The notes below the pieces were generated by a model. The model did no database searches. It worked only from the letters and a program-made list of their open reading frames with translations, and was not told the origin of the DNA. This document shows positions 47,153 to 56,178 of a stretch of 64,000 bases of DNA, one piece after another (position 1 is the stretch's first letter; each line of letters opens with the position of its first letter). This DNA is from Aurantiacibacter arachoides. GTDB lineage: Bacteria > Pseudomonadota > Alphaproteobacteria > Sphingomonadales > Sphingomonadaceae. The DNA lies in assembly GCF_009827335.1 (NCBI RefSeq), contig NZ_WTYH01000001.1:310001-374000 (forward strand), given 5' to 3'. Made by a program: the position numbers and the translations under genes.

Positions 47153-47905
47153 TCAGGCGAAGCGGTCCGCCAGCCGACCAAGGGCGGCGTGGTCCGTCAG
47201 GTCGAGCTGCAACGGCGTGACGGCGATATAACCATCCTCCACCGCTTCCAGATCGGTGCCGTGGTCGAGCGTGTGTTCGGCATCCTGCAGGCCGAACCAG
47301 TAATAGGGCCGCCCGCGCGGGTCGGTCGCCTCTATCAGGCTGCCGCGGCCGTAATCGTGGAAGCCCTGCCGCACCACGCGGATGCCCTTGACCCGGTCGG
47401 CGGGAAGGGCGGGGAAGTTGACGTTGACGAGCGTGCGCCTGGCCATGGCGGTGTGGATCAGCGGTTCCAGCACGCGAACGCCCCAATGCTCGCAGGCAGC
47501 GAAGCTGGGGCCATTGTCGCGAAAGGCCTGGCTGAGAGCGATGGCCGGAATGCCTGCGAGCGCGGCCTCCATCGCGGCGTTGATGGTGCCCGAATAGGTC
47601 ACGTCGTCGGCCAGGTTCTCGCCCGCGTTGACGCCGGAGATGACGAGATCGGGCGGCCCGTCGGCGAACAGCTTGCGCAGGCCCAGGTTCACGCTGTCGG
47701 TCGGCGTGCCGGTGACAGAGAAGCGCCGTGGCCCATGCTCCCGCAGGCGGACCGGCATGTGCAGGGTGAGCGAATGGCCGGCGCCCGATTGCTCTTCCGC
47801 CGGGGCGCAGACCCACACATCGTCCGACAACTGGCGCGCCAGGGTCTCCAGAACCGCGAGGCCGGGGGCGTGGATGCCGTCGTCGTTGGTGAGGAGGATC
47901 TTCAT
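47153..47905 (-). CDS. surE: 5'/3'-nucleotidase SurE
   Basis: SurE is a divalent-metal nucleoside-monophosphate phosphatase. The 250-residue protein has the signature [10 protein letters not shown] (6-15) with the metal-binding Asp pair, plus [10 protein letters not shown] and [18 protein letters not shown]. The ATG at 47905 overlaps the serS stop by 4 nt (ATGA), so both are co-translated. The common surE-pcm pair is not seen. Confidence 0.95.
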   Translation of the reverse strand: MKILLTNDDGIHAPGLAVLETLARQLSDDVWVCAPAEEQSGAGHSLTLHMPVRLREHGPRRFSVTGTPTDSVNLGLRKLFADGPPDLVISGVNAGENLADDVTYSGTINAAMEAALAGIPAIALSQAFRDNGPSFAACEHWGVRVLEPLIHTAMARRTLVNVNFPALPADRVKGIRVVRQGFHDYGRGSLIEATDPRGRPYYWFGLQDAEHTLDHGTDLEAVEDGYIAVTPLQLDLTDHAALGRLADRFA

Positions 47906-49188
47906 GAATTTCCGGCGGGTAGCAGCTTTTCCACGCCGCCCATATACGGGGCCAGCACGGCGGGCACGCTGACGGAGCCATCGGCCTGCTGATAGTTTTC
48001 CAGCACCGCCACCAGCGTGCGGCCCACGGCGAGGCCCGAGCCGTTCAGGGTGTGCACGAATTCCGGCTTGCCGCCGCCCGCGGGCCGATAGCGCGCGTTC
48101 ATGCGGCGGGCCTGGAAGTCGCCGGTGTTGGAACACGAACTGATCTCGCGGTAGGCGCCCTGCCCGGGTAGCCAGACCTCCAGATCGTAGGTCTTGCGCG
48201 CGCCAAAACCCATGTCGCCGGTGCACAACAGCACCTTGCGGTAGGGCAGGTCGAGCGCCTTCAGGATGCCTTCTGCGCACCCGGTCATCCGCTCGTGCTC
48301 GGCCTCGGAGTCCTCGGGCCGGCAGATGGTGACGAGCTCGACTTTCTCGAACTGGTGCTGGCGGATGAAACCGCGCGTATCCCTGCCCGCCGCGCCTGCT
48401 TCGCTGCGAAAGCACAGGGTGTGCGCGGTGAGGCGCATGGGCTCGGCAAGGTCGGCCAGGATTTCCCCCGCGACCGAGGCGGTGAGGCTGACCTCGCTGG
48501 TGGGGATTAGCCAGCGTCCGTCCGTGGTGCGAAAACTATCCTCGGCAAACTTGGGCAGCTTGTCCGTCCCGTACATGGCCGCATCGTTCACCAGCACCGG
48601 CACGTTGCATTCGTTGTAGCCGTTTTCGCGCGTCTGCGTGTCCAGCATGAACTGCGCCAGCGCGCGGTGGAGGCGGGCCATGTCGCCGCGAAGGAAGGTG
48701 AACCGGGCGCCGGAAAGCTTGGCGCCGGTTTCGAAATCCATGCCGAGCGCCGGGCCGAGGTCGGCGTGTTCCTTCGGCGTAAAGTCGAGCGCGCGCTTCT
48801 CGCCCCAGGTCAGCACCTCGACGTTGCCCGCCTCGTCCGCGCCTTCCGGAACATCGGCGGCGGGGAGATTGGGGATGGTGGCGAGCAGTCCGTCGAGTTC
48901 CTCACCCAGCGCGCGCTCACGCTCTTCCAGCGCGGGCATGGTGGTCTTGAGCTCGGCGACCTCGGCCTTCAGCGCCTCAGCCTTGTCCTTGTCGCCCTGG
49001 CCCATCGCCTGGCCGATGGCTTTGCTCGCCTCGTTCCGGCGGCTCTGCGCGGCCTGTACCTGCGTGGTGAGGGCGCGGCGTTCCTCGTCCAGCGCCACTA
49101 TCCGCGCCGAGACCGGTTCCAGCCCGCGGCGGGCGAGGGCGGCGTCGAAGGCGGCGGGGTTTTCGCGGATGGATCGCAGGTCGTGCAT
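47902..49188 (-). CDS. serS: Seryl-tRNA synthetase
   Basis: This 428-residue class II aminoacyl-tRNA synthetase attaches serine to tRNA-Ser and tRNA-Sec. The N-terminal coiled-coil arm (about 30-100) contacts the long variable arm. The core shows TSEVSL (motif 1 region), [25 protein letters not shown] (motif 2, split here for length) and [19 protein letters not shown] (motif 3). It starts at the ATG 49188. The promoter must lie in the 249-bp gap shared with the divergent glycan operon. Confidence 0.97.
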   Translation of the reverse strand: MHDLRSIRENPAAFDAALARRGLEPVSARIVALDEERRALTTQVQAAQSRRNEASKAIGQAMGQGDKDKAEALKAEVAELKTTMPALEERERALGEELDGLLATIPNLPAADVPEGADEAGNVEVLTWGEKRALDFTPKEHADLGPALGMDFETGAKLSGARFTFLRGDMARLHRALAQFMLDTQTRENGYNECNVPVLVNDAAMYGTDKLPKFAEDSFRTTDGRWLIPTSEVSLTASVAGEILADLAEPMRLTAHTLCFRSEAGAAGRDTRGFIRQHQFEKVELVTICRPEDSEAEHERMTGCAEGILKALDLPYRKVLLCTGDMGFGARKTYDLEVWLPGQGAYREISSCSNTGDFQARRMNARYRPAGGGKPEFVHTLNGSGLAVGRTLVAVLENYQQADGSVSVPAVLAPYMGGVEKLLPAGNS

Positions 49189-49437
49189 GGCCGCGCCTAT
49201 GCCCGCTCGGCTGGCCGCTTGTCCAGCATGGAGCAACGCGCCGGGCGGGGAACTTTGTCCCCACCTCTCGCGGAAGTTATCGCGCTCGCTGGAGGCACCT
49301 TACCCCCATCGGGGCAGTCCAGGTGATCGAACCGCGACGGCATCTAAATCGATGTAACCTTTAGCAATTGGGCGCGTTTGCAGTTGCGCTGGTTCTTCTT
49401 CGCGGCGAGTGCTGGCAGCGCTGAACGCGGGTCTGGG

Positions 49438-50619
49438 ATGCACATGCTGCCGACGAACGATGACTTTCTGCCTGGCCGGACCGGAAAGATCGTCGTCATA
49501 TCCGACCGGATAGACTGGACCTCCAGCTCGCCGGAAGAGCTGGTCCATGCACCCTCCGCCGGACAAGGCGAGAATGGCGGTCCGCAGGTCGTCGGCGGTT
49601 ATCTCGAACGTCTGCCGCTGGCCCTCATCGCGGCGGGGCGGTTCCGTCATGCCGAGGTCTGGCATCACGTCATCGATCCCCGCGCCGCCGGGGAAACGAA
49701 GGTTTCCGCCTGGCTGTCGCGCAGGGCCTTTCCCATCGACGATACCAGCGCCCCCTACGCCAGCACGGCGATGGCGGAACACTTCCGCCAACACGGCCCG
49801 CCGGACCTTCTGATCGTCTACGGTTTGGGAGTGGTGGCAGAGGTGATCGCGGCCGCCCGGGGCGCGGTGGTGGTCTACAACTCCATCGACGCGCCGGCGC
49901 TGCGGGTGCCGGAGGATGTGTCCGCGCTGTGCGACATCATCCTCACCGGCGCTGAGTGGCAGGCAGAGGCGGTGCGTGCGCGCCATCCGGCAACGCCGGC
50001 GCCGATCCTGCCGGTGGGCCCGGAATTCGCCGCACCCGACCAGTTCCGCCCGACCGGCGAGGACAAGCAGTACGACCTGATCTACGTCGGCGCGGCCCAG
50101 CCCTACAAACGCCACGACATCCTGTTCGATGCGGTCGAGCGGCTGGAGGGCCGGGTCAATGCGCTGTGCGTGTTCGGCTACGGCGAACTGGCCGAGCACT
50201 ACCGGGACGAGGCGCAGCGCCGCAGCCTGCCCATCGATTTTGTCATGCCGCCGGTCATCCCCTTCGATGCGGTCAACCGCTGGATGAGCCGCAGCCGGAT
50301 CGGCATCGTCGCCGGTTTCGACGACGGCGCACCGGCGATCCTGACCGAATACATGCTGGCCGGACTGCCCGTGCTGGCGAATGCAGGGCTGTCCTGCGGA
50401 TTGCAGTATATCGTGCCGGAGACGGGCGAGGCTGCCGTGCCGGAGGCTTGGCCCCGCACGATCCTGGCCATGCTCGACAGGCTGGACAGCTATCGTCCGC
50501 GCGAAACCGCCATCGCCCGCTGGGGGTGGCCCGTCTCGGTGGGCAAATTCCTGCATCACTACGATCGTGTCCGTGCCGCGGACGCGCAACCGACTCCCAT
50601 CCACTCGAGTGTTCGATGA
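49438..50619 (+). CDS. Glycosyltransferase, first gene of the glycan operon
   Basis: This 393-residue glycosyltransferase has a GT-B-like fold. The nucleotide-sugar half contains YDLIYVGAAQPYKRHDILFDAVERL, the donor-side block FGYGELAEHY, and the acidic EX-type motif in DDGAPAILTEYMLAGLPVLANAG. The acceptor and sugar donor are unknown. I chose the ATG at 49438; a TTG further upstream is also in frame. The stop overlaps the next gene as ATGA. It opens an operon of five genes, four of which contain a glycosyltransferase domain. Confidence 0.85.
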   Translation: MHMLPTNDDFLPGRTGKIVVISDRIDWTSSSPEELVHAPSAGQGENGGPQVVGGYLERLPLALIAAGRFRHAEVWHHVIDPRAAGETKVSAWLSRRAFPIDDTSAPYASTAMAEHFRQHGPPDLLIVYGLGVVAEVIAAARGAVVVYNSIDAPALRVPEDVSALCDIILTGAEWQAEAVRARHPATPAPILPVGPEFAAPDQFRPTGEDKQYDLIYVGAAQPYKRHDILFDAVERLEGRVNALCVFGYGELAEHYRDEAQRRSLPIDFVMPPVIPFDAVNRWMSRSRIGIVAGFDDGAPAILTEYMLAGLPVLANAGLSCGLQYIVPETGEAAVPEAWPRTILAMLDRLDSYRPRETAIARWGWPVSVGKFLHHYDRVRAADAQPTPIHSSVR

Positions 50620-53024
50620 CCGATCAGACCCTGCATTCCCACACCCCCGCCAGTGACCCAGCACCGCAGCCATTCGCGCCCGCCAGCCAGGCGCCCAGCG
50701 ACGCACTGGACGATCTGCCGCTGGTCGTGTTCTCCCACCTGCGCTGGGATTTCGTGCGTCAGCGGCCGCAGCACTTGCTCAGCCGCTTTGCCAGGCAGCG
50801 CGAGGTGTGGATGTGGGAAGAACCGATCGGGTGCGATCATCCGCTGCCCTATCTGGAATACCACCGTTTCCCCGCCGATCGCGTCACCAGCCTGCGCCCG
50901 CGCCTGCCGCACTGGTGGTCGGCCGAGGAGCAGACCGCCGCGCTGGCGGACCTCTATGCGCTGTTCCTGCAACAGAGCGTGCGCGCCGCGCCGATCGCCT
51001 GGTACTACACCCCGCTGATGCGCGCCTTCAGCGCCGGCGCCGAGGCCGCCCTGGTGGTCTACGACTGCATGGACGAGCTGTCCTCCTTCGCCCATGCCGA
51101 TGCCGCCTTGCTGACGCACGAGGCCGAGCTGCTGGAACGCGCCGATGTCGTCTTCACCGGCGGCCGCAGCCTTTACGAGGCGAAGCGTCACCTCGCCGCC
51201 AACGTCCACGCCTTTCCCTCAGCGGTCGACCGCGCCCATTTCGCCGCCGCCCGCGCAACGCCGCGATCGGCGGGTGGCGAGGACGGCAAGCTGACAGCGG
51301 GCTATTTCGGGGTCATCGACGAGCGACTGGACATGCAGCTGATTGCCGAACTGGCCGCAGCTCGCCCCGACTGGCGCATCGAAATGGTTGGCCCGGTGGT
51401 GAAGATCGATCCCGCCACCCTGCCGCAGGCGGCGAACATCGCCTGGCTCGGCCCGCGCGATTACGGCCAGCTGCCAGCGGTTCTGGCCGGATGGGACGTG
51501 GCGATCATGCCGTTTGCTCTGAACGAGGCGACACGTTTCATCAGCCCAACCAAGACACCGGAATACCTTTCCGGCGGGCGGCCGGTGGTTTCCACTCCGA
51601 TTGCCGATGTCGTCGCCGACTGGGGCCGTTCACCGGGCGTCTGGATCGCCGGCGACGGTGCAACGTTGGCCCAGGCGCTGGATGACGCGGCCAGTCTTTC
51701 GGCAGGGGGCGACTGGCTGGCGGCGGTCGATCGCCAGCTCGACGCGATCAGCTGGGATGCAACGCAGCAGCGCATGGCCGACCTGATGGGTGAGGCGCTT
51801 TCCCGCCGAACGCAACGCGCGCGGTCCGCCGCCGTGTCCGTCCCGGCCGTTTCGGCATCCGACAGGTTGAGCGCAAAGCCCTACGACGTGCTGGTGGTAG
51901 GGGCCGGGTTTGCCGGGTCCGTCATGGCCGAGCGACTGGCCGAAGACGCCGGCAAGCGCGTGCTGGTAATCGACCGGCGCCCGCACATCGCCGGCAATGC
52001 CTATGACGAGCTCGATGCGGCGGGCGTGATGATCCATCGCTACGGCCCGCACATCTTCCACACTAACAGCGACGACGTGTTCGCCTACCTCTCGCGCTTC
52101 ACGGCTTGGCGGCCCTACGAGCATCGCGTGCTGGCGGAAGCCAAGGGCAAGCGCGTGCCGATGCCGATCAACCGAACGACGCTGGAACAGCTGTACGACA
52201 TTGCGCTGCCCGACGATGAATCGGCCGCGGCATTCCTCGCGGCCCGGGCGCTGCCGCGCGATCCCATAGTCACTTCGGAGGACGTGGTCGTCAACGCCGT
52301 CGGCACCGATCTCTACCAGACGTTCTTCCGCGGCTATACGCGCAAGCAGTGGGGCCTCGACCCTTCCGAGCTCGACAAGACGGTGACCAGCCGGGTGCCG
52401 ACCCGCACCGACCGCGACGACCGCTATTTCCAGGATCGTCACCAGGCCATGCCGCGCGATGGCTACACCGCCATGTTCGCCCGGATGCTCGATCACCCGC
52501 GCATCACCCTGCGCACCGGTACCGAATTCGTCGATGTCGATGCAGCGGCGCTGGCCGACCACGTTGTCTACACCGGCCCGATCGACGAATATTTCGACTA
52601 TCGCTACGGGCGGCTGCCCTATCGCAGCCTGACGTTCCGCCACGAAACCCTGCCGCAGGAAAGTTTCCAGGATGCGGCAGTGGTGAACTTTCCTGCCGAA
52701 GACGTGCCCTACACCCGCATCACCGAATACAAGAAGCTGACCGGGCAGAGCCATCCCACCACGTCCATCAGCTACGAGTATCCGACGGACGAGGGCGATC
52801 CCTACTATCCCATCCCGCGCCCCGACAATCAGGCACTGTTCCAGAAATACGATGCGCTGGCCCGCGCGACGCAGAACGTCACCTTCGTCGGGCGGCTGGC
52901 GAACTATCGCTATTACAACATGGACCAGGTCGTCGGGCAGGCGCTGGCGACCTATCGTCGCCTGTCAGAGCGGGAGCTTGTTGAGGTCGCCAAGCCGCTC
53001 GGGACGGTCGAGGCGGCGGAATGA
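50616..53024 (+). CDS. Fused glycosyltransferase and UDP-galactopyranose mutase
   Basis: This 802-residue two-domain protein has an N-terminal GT-B glycosyltransferase (about 25-400; SHLRWDFVRQRPQHLLSR, YDCMDELSSF, ISPTKTPEYLSGGRPVVSTP), a short linker, and then a complete UDP-galactopyranose mutase (about 420-802). The mutase has FAD motif GAGFAGSVMAERLA, RYGPHIFHTN, YTRKQWG and DRYFQDRHQAMPRDGYTAMF. The mutase makes UDP-galactofuranose; the transferase may use it or act on a linked sugar. It overlaps both neighbours by 4 nt (ATGA). The fusion is seen in one continuous frame without stop. Confidence 0.92.
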   Translation: MTDQTLHSHTPASDPAPQPFAPASQAPSDALDDLPLVVFSHLRWDFVRQRPQHLLSRFARQREVWMWEEPIGCDHPLPYLEYHRFPADRVTSLRPRLPHWWSAEEQTAALADLYALFLQQSVRAAPIAWYYTPLMRAFSAGAEAALVVYDCMDELSSFAHADAALLTHEAELLERADVVFTGGRSLYEAKRHLAANVHAFPSAVDRAHFAAARATPRSAGGEDGKLTAGYFGVIDERLDMQLIAELAAARPDWRIEMVGPVVKIDPATLPQAANIAWLGPRDYGQLPAVLAGWDVAIMPFALNEATRFISPTKTPEYLSGGRPVVSTPIADVVADWGRSPGVWIAGDGATLAQALDDAASLSAGGDWLAAVDRQLDAISWDATQQRMADLMGEALSRRTQRARSAAVSVPAVSASDRLSAKPYDVLVVGAGFAGSVMAERLAEDAGKRVLVIDRRPHIAGNAYDELDAAGVMIHRYGPHIFHTNSDDVFAYLSRFTAWRPYEHRVLAEAKGKRVPMPINRTTLEQLYDIALPDDESAAAFLAARALPRDPIVTSEDVVVNAVGTDLYQTFFRGYTRKQWGLDPSELDKTVTSRVPTRTDRDDRYFQDRHQAMPRDGYTAMFARMLDHPRITLRTGTEFVDVDAAALADHVVYTGPIDEYFDYRYGRLPYRSLTFRHETLPQESFQDAAVVNFPAEDVPYTRITEYKKLTGQSHPTTSISYEYPTDEGDPYYPIPRPDNQALFQKYDALARATQNVTFVGRLANYRYYNMDQVVGQALATYRRLSERELVEVAKPLGTVEAAE

Positions 53025-55105
53025 TGCGGGTCTGCCTGGCGACCGACAGCCTCGCGCCGTCGGGCATGGGGGTACACATGCTGGCGCTGGCCGACGCGCT
53101 GGAGGATTGCGCGGTGACGATCGTCGCCGTGCCGGGGACGGACCTGTTCGAAGCGGCCCGGAGCCACCATCCGGTGCGCGCCTGGACTGACGACGCGGCC
53201 TTCGACACCTGGCTGCGGGCGAGCGGGTTCGCCATCGTGCACGTCCATGCCGGGATCGGCTGGGAAGGGCATGGCCTCGTGCGGGCGGCGGCGCGTGCTG
53301 GCATTCCCGTGGTGCGAACCGAGCACCTGCCGTGCCTGATCACCGACGATGGCCAGCGCGCCGACTATGCCGAGGTGACGCGCCAGGCCGCCGCCGTGAT
53401 CGCCGTCAGCGACGCCGTGGCGGCGTCCTATCGCGATAGCGGCCTGCTGCATGAAGCGCCTGACGTGACCACGGTGCGCAACGGCATTGCTGTACCCGCA
53501 TCACCTGCGCCGGCCACGCTGGCGCGCTACGAACGGGACGCAGCACGACCGCTGCTGCTCAGCGTCGGGCGCTTGACCGCGCAAAAACGCCACGATTTGC
53601 TGATCGATGCTGTCGGCATCCTTGCCGGGCAGGGCCGCCCCGTGGACCTTGCCATCGTGGGCGACGGCCCCGATCGCGCCGCGCTGATAGAGCATCTGCG
53701 CACTTCCGACATGGCCGGCCACGTGCGCCTGCTGGGCGAGCGGCGCGATGTTTCCAGCTTGATGGCCTCGGCCGATCTCTATGTCCACGCCGCCGCGTTC
53801 GAAGGGCTGCCGCTCGTCCTGTTGGAGGCGATGGCGGCGCGCTTGCCGATCGTCGCGGTGCCCGGGCCGGGCATCGACGAGACCCTTGATGCCGACACCG
53901 CCCTGCTGGCGAGTGCCGACGATGCGCCCGCTCTGGCCGCCGCGATTGCCGCCGCGCTGGACGATCCAGCAGGAGCCCAGGCCCGCGCCGCCACCGCGGC
54001 TTCACGTCAGGCCGACCACTTCACCGCCGCTCGCATGGCGAGCGAGACCCGCGCCATTTACCAGGCGCACGCACGAAAGGATGCCCCGTTGCCCAGCTTG
54101 AGAATTGGTTTCGTCGGCGCCGGTGGCATCGCGCAGCGCCACGCCGGCGTGCTCGCCACGATGGACGATGTGCGCATCGCGGCAGTCTGCGATGCCGCTG
54201 CCGCACGCGCGGGCGAGATGGCCGCTGGGCACGGCGCGCAGGTCTTTGCCGACGTATCCGAAATGCTCGCGGCGGACCTCTGCGATGCCGTGTTCGTCTG
54301 CGTGCCTCCCTTTGCCCACGGCCCGATCGAGGCGGCGCTGATTGCCGCCAACCTGCCGTTCTTCGTGGAAAAGCCGGTTGCGCTGTCGCTGGCAGATGCA
54401 GAGCGCACCGCCGATGCCATCGACGCGGCGGGACTGATTACCGGGGTCGGTTATCACTGGCGCTGGCTCGACACGCTCGATGCGGTGCGCGATGCGCTGG
54501 GCGGGCGGCGAGTGCGGCTGGCGTCGGGCTACTGGCTCGATTCGACGCCGCCGGTGGACTGGTGGGGCCGGCAGGACCAGTCGGGCGGTCAGATGGCCGA
54601 ACAGGCCACCCACCTCATTGATCTGGCCCGCTATCTTTGCGGCGATGTGGAACTGGCCTTTGGCCTTGCCGAACACAGCCCGCGCGACGCCTTCCCCACG
54701 CTCGACGTGGCGACCGCGTCGAGCGCCAGCCTGCGCTTTGCCGACGGCGCGATCGCCAACTTCGCGGCGACCTGCCTGCTCGGCTGGAACCACCGCGTGG
54801 GCCTGCACCTGTTCGGTGACGGTTTCGCAGTGGAGATCACCGATCACGACGTGATGATCGACGTGGGCGCCGGACGGCCGGTAACGCCCAACCATTCCGA
54901 CCCCGTCTGGCGGCAGGATCGCGCTTTCGTGGAAGCCGTGATGGGGCACGGCAATGCCATTCGCTGCACCTACCGCGACGCGCTGGAAACGCTGCGCGTG
55001 ACCGAGGCCGTGTCGCAATCGGCCCGCACCGGGCAGGCGATCAGGATCAAGGGTGCCACAGCGGAAACGCCAGTGCAGGCGCCCGTGCAGGAGCGCGCCG
55101 CATGA
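53021..55105 (+). CDS. Fused GT4-like glycosyltransferase and Gfo/Idh/MocA oxidoreductase
   Basis: This 694-residue protein combines a GT-B glycosyltransferase (about 1-350; LLSVGRLTAQKRHDLLIDA, GDGPDRAALIEHL, FEGLPLVLLEAMAARLPIVA) with a Gfo/Idh/MocA oxidoreductase (about 358-694). The latter has IGFVGAGGIAQRHAGVL, FVEKPVALSLADAE (with the conserved EKP), and a C-terminal beta-sheet domain. This part would oxidise or epimerise a sugar or cyclitol with NAD(P)+. Order and substrates are unknown. ATGA overlaps with the genes on both sides. Confidence 0.9.
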   Translation: MMRVCLATDSLAPSGMGVHMLALADALEDCAVTIVAVPGTDLFEAARSHHPVRAWTDDAAFDTWLRASGFAIVHVHAGIGWEGHGLVRAAARAGIPVVRTEHLPCLITDDGQRADYAEVTRQAAAVIAVSDAVAASYRDSGLLHEAPDVTTVRNGIAVPASPAPATLARYERDAARPLLLSVGRLTAQKRHDLLIDAVGILAGQGRPVDLAIVGDGPDRAALIEHLRTSDMAGHVRLLGERRDVSSLMASADLYVHAAAFEGLPLVLLEAMAARLPIVAVPGPGIDETLDADTALLASADDAPALAAAIAAALDDPAGAQARAATAASRQADHFTAARMASETRAIYQAHARKDAPLPSLRIGFVGAGGIAQRHAGVLATMDDVRIAAVCDAAAARAGEMAAGHGAQVFADVSEMLAADLCDAVFVCVPPFAHGPIEAALIAANLPFFVEKPVALSLADAERTADAIDAAGLITGVGYHWRWLDTLDAVRDALGGRRVRLASGYWLDSTPPVDWWGRQDQSGGQMAEQATHLIDLARYLCGDVELAFGLAEHSPRDAFPTLDVATASSASLRFADGAIANFAATCLLGWNHRVGLHLFGDGFAVEITDHDVMIDVGAGRPVTPNHSDPVWRQDRAFVEAVMGHGNAIRCTYRDALETLRVTEAVSQSARTGQAIRIKGATAETPVQAPVQERAA

Positions 55106-56178
55106 GCCATCGCCACGTCCGCAGCCTTGGCTTCGAAGCGCCCGGCGTGCCGTTCTTCGCCGGTTATGACGAGGGGCCACCCCCGCCGTGGGAACTGCGC
55201 ATCGATACGCTGTATTCCGGGTTTTCCGCCGGCACCGAGCTGACCTTCATGAAGGGCACCAACCCCTACCTGCACTCGCGCTGGGACGAAGGCCGGCGCG
55301 GTTTCATCGCCGGCGAGGCCGGGATGCATTACCCGGTCCCCTTCGTGGGTTACATGGAGGTCGGCCGCGTCAGCGAGGGCGAGGCGCGGGGCGTACCGAC
55401 GGGAAGCGTGGTAGCCGGGGCATGGGGCCACAAGAGCGGCCACACCATCGATCCAGGGCGCGACCGCTTTTTCCCGCTGCCCCCGTCCATCGATCCGATC
55501 CTTGGCATCTATGTCGGGCAGATGGGGCCGATCGCGGCGAACGGCATCCTCTATGCCGATCATGAACTCGTCGGGCGGGACTGCACCCGGCTGGGCGCCT
55601 CTCTCGCCGGACGACCGGTGCTGGTCTTCGGCGCGGGCGTGGTGGGGTTCTTCACCGCGCTGTTCGCGCAGGCTGCCGGGGCCAGTGAGGTGGTCATCGC
55701 CGATCCCTCGCCTTTCCGACGCCTGCGCGCCGAGACACTCGGCCTGCTGGCGATGACCGAGGACGAGGCCATCGACCACGCCAAGGCGCGCTGGAAGGGC
55801 GCGGACCTGGTGTTCCAGACGCGCGCCAGCGGGGAAAGCCTGCACAACGCGATGAAGGCCCTGCGCCCCCATGGCACGGTGATCGACCTCGCGTTCTACC
55901 AGGGCGGGGCGGACGCGGTGCGGCTGGGCGAGGAATTTCACCACAACTGGCTGTCGATCCGCTGCGCGCAGATCGGCCGCGTGCCGCGCGGCATGGAACA
56001 GCTGTGGGATCACGAGCGGCTGGGTCGTGAGACGATCGCGCTGCTCGAAAGCCGCGGGGCTGAAATCCGCCAGCAGTTGATAACGCACGTGGTGCCGTTC
56101 GACGATGCACCCGGCTTCCTGCGCACGCTGGTGGCCGAGCGGCCGGAGTTCATCCAGGTCGTCTTCGCCTACGAATGA
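55102..56178 (+). CDS. MDR-superfamily dehydrogenase lacking visible zinc ligands
   Basis: This 358-residue medium-chain dehydrogenase has a GroES-like first half and a Rossmann half (LVFGAGVVGFFTALFAQAAGA, with acidic DPS after strand 2). The usual catalytic Cys and GHE are absent (YSGFSAGTELTFMKG at the first position), so it may not be a classic zinc alcohol dehydrogenase. It sits between two fusion genes and overlaps both by 4 nt. Pairing with a Gfo/Idh domain suggests dehydrogenation steps on a sugar or cyclitol. Confidence 0.85.
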   Translation: MSHRHVRSLGFEAPGVPFFAGYDEGPPPPWELRIDTLYSGFSAGTELTFMKGTNPYLHSRWDEGRRGFIAGEAGMHYPVPFVGYMEVGRVSEGEARGVPTGSVVAGAWGHKSGHTIDPGRDRFFPLPPSIDPILGIYVGQMGPIAANGILYADHELVGRDCTRLGASLAGRPVLVFGAGVVGFFTALFAQAAGASEVVIADPSPFRRLRAETLGLLAMTEDEAIDHAKARWKGADLVFQTRASGESLHNAMKALRPHGTVIDLAFYQGGADAVRLGEEFHHNWLSIRCAQIGRVPRGMEQLWDHERLGRETIALLESRGAEIRQQLITHVVPFDDAPGFLRTLVAERPEFIQVVFAYE

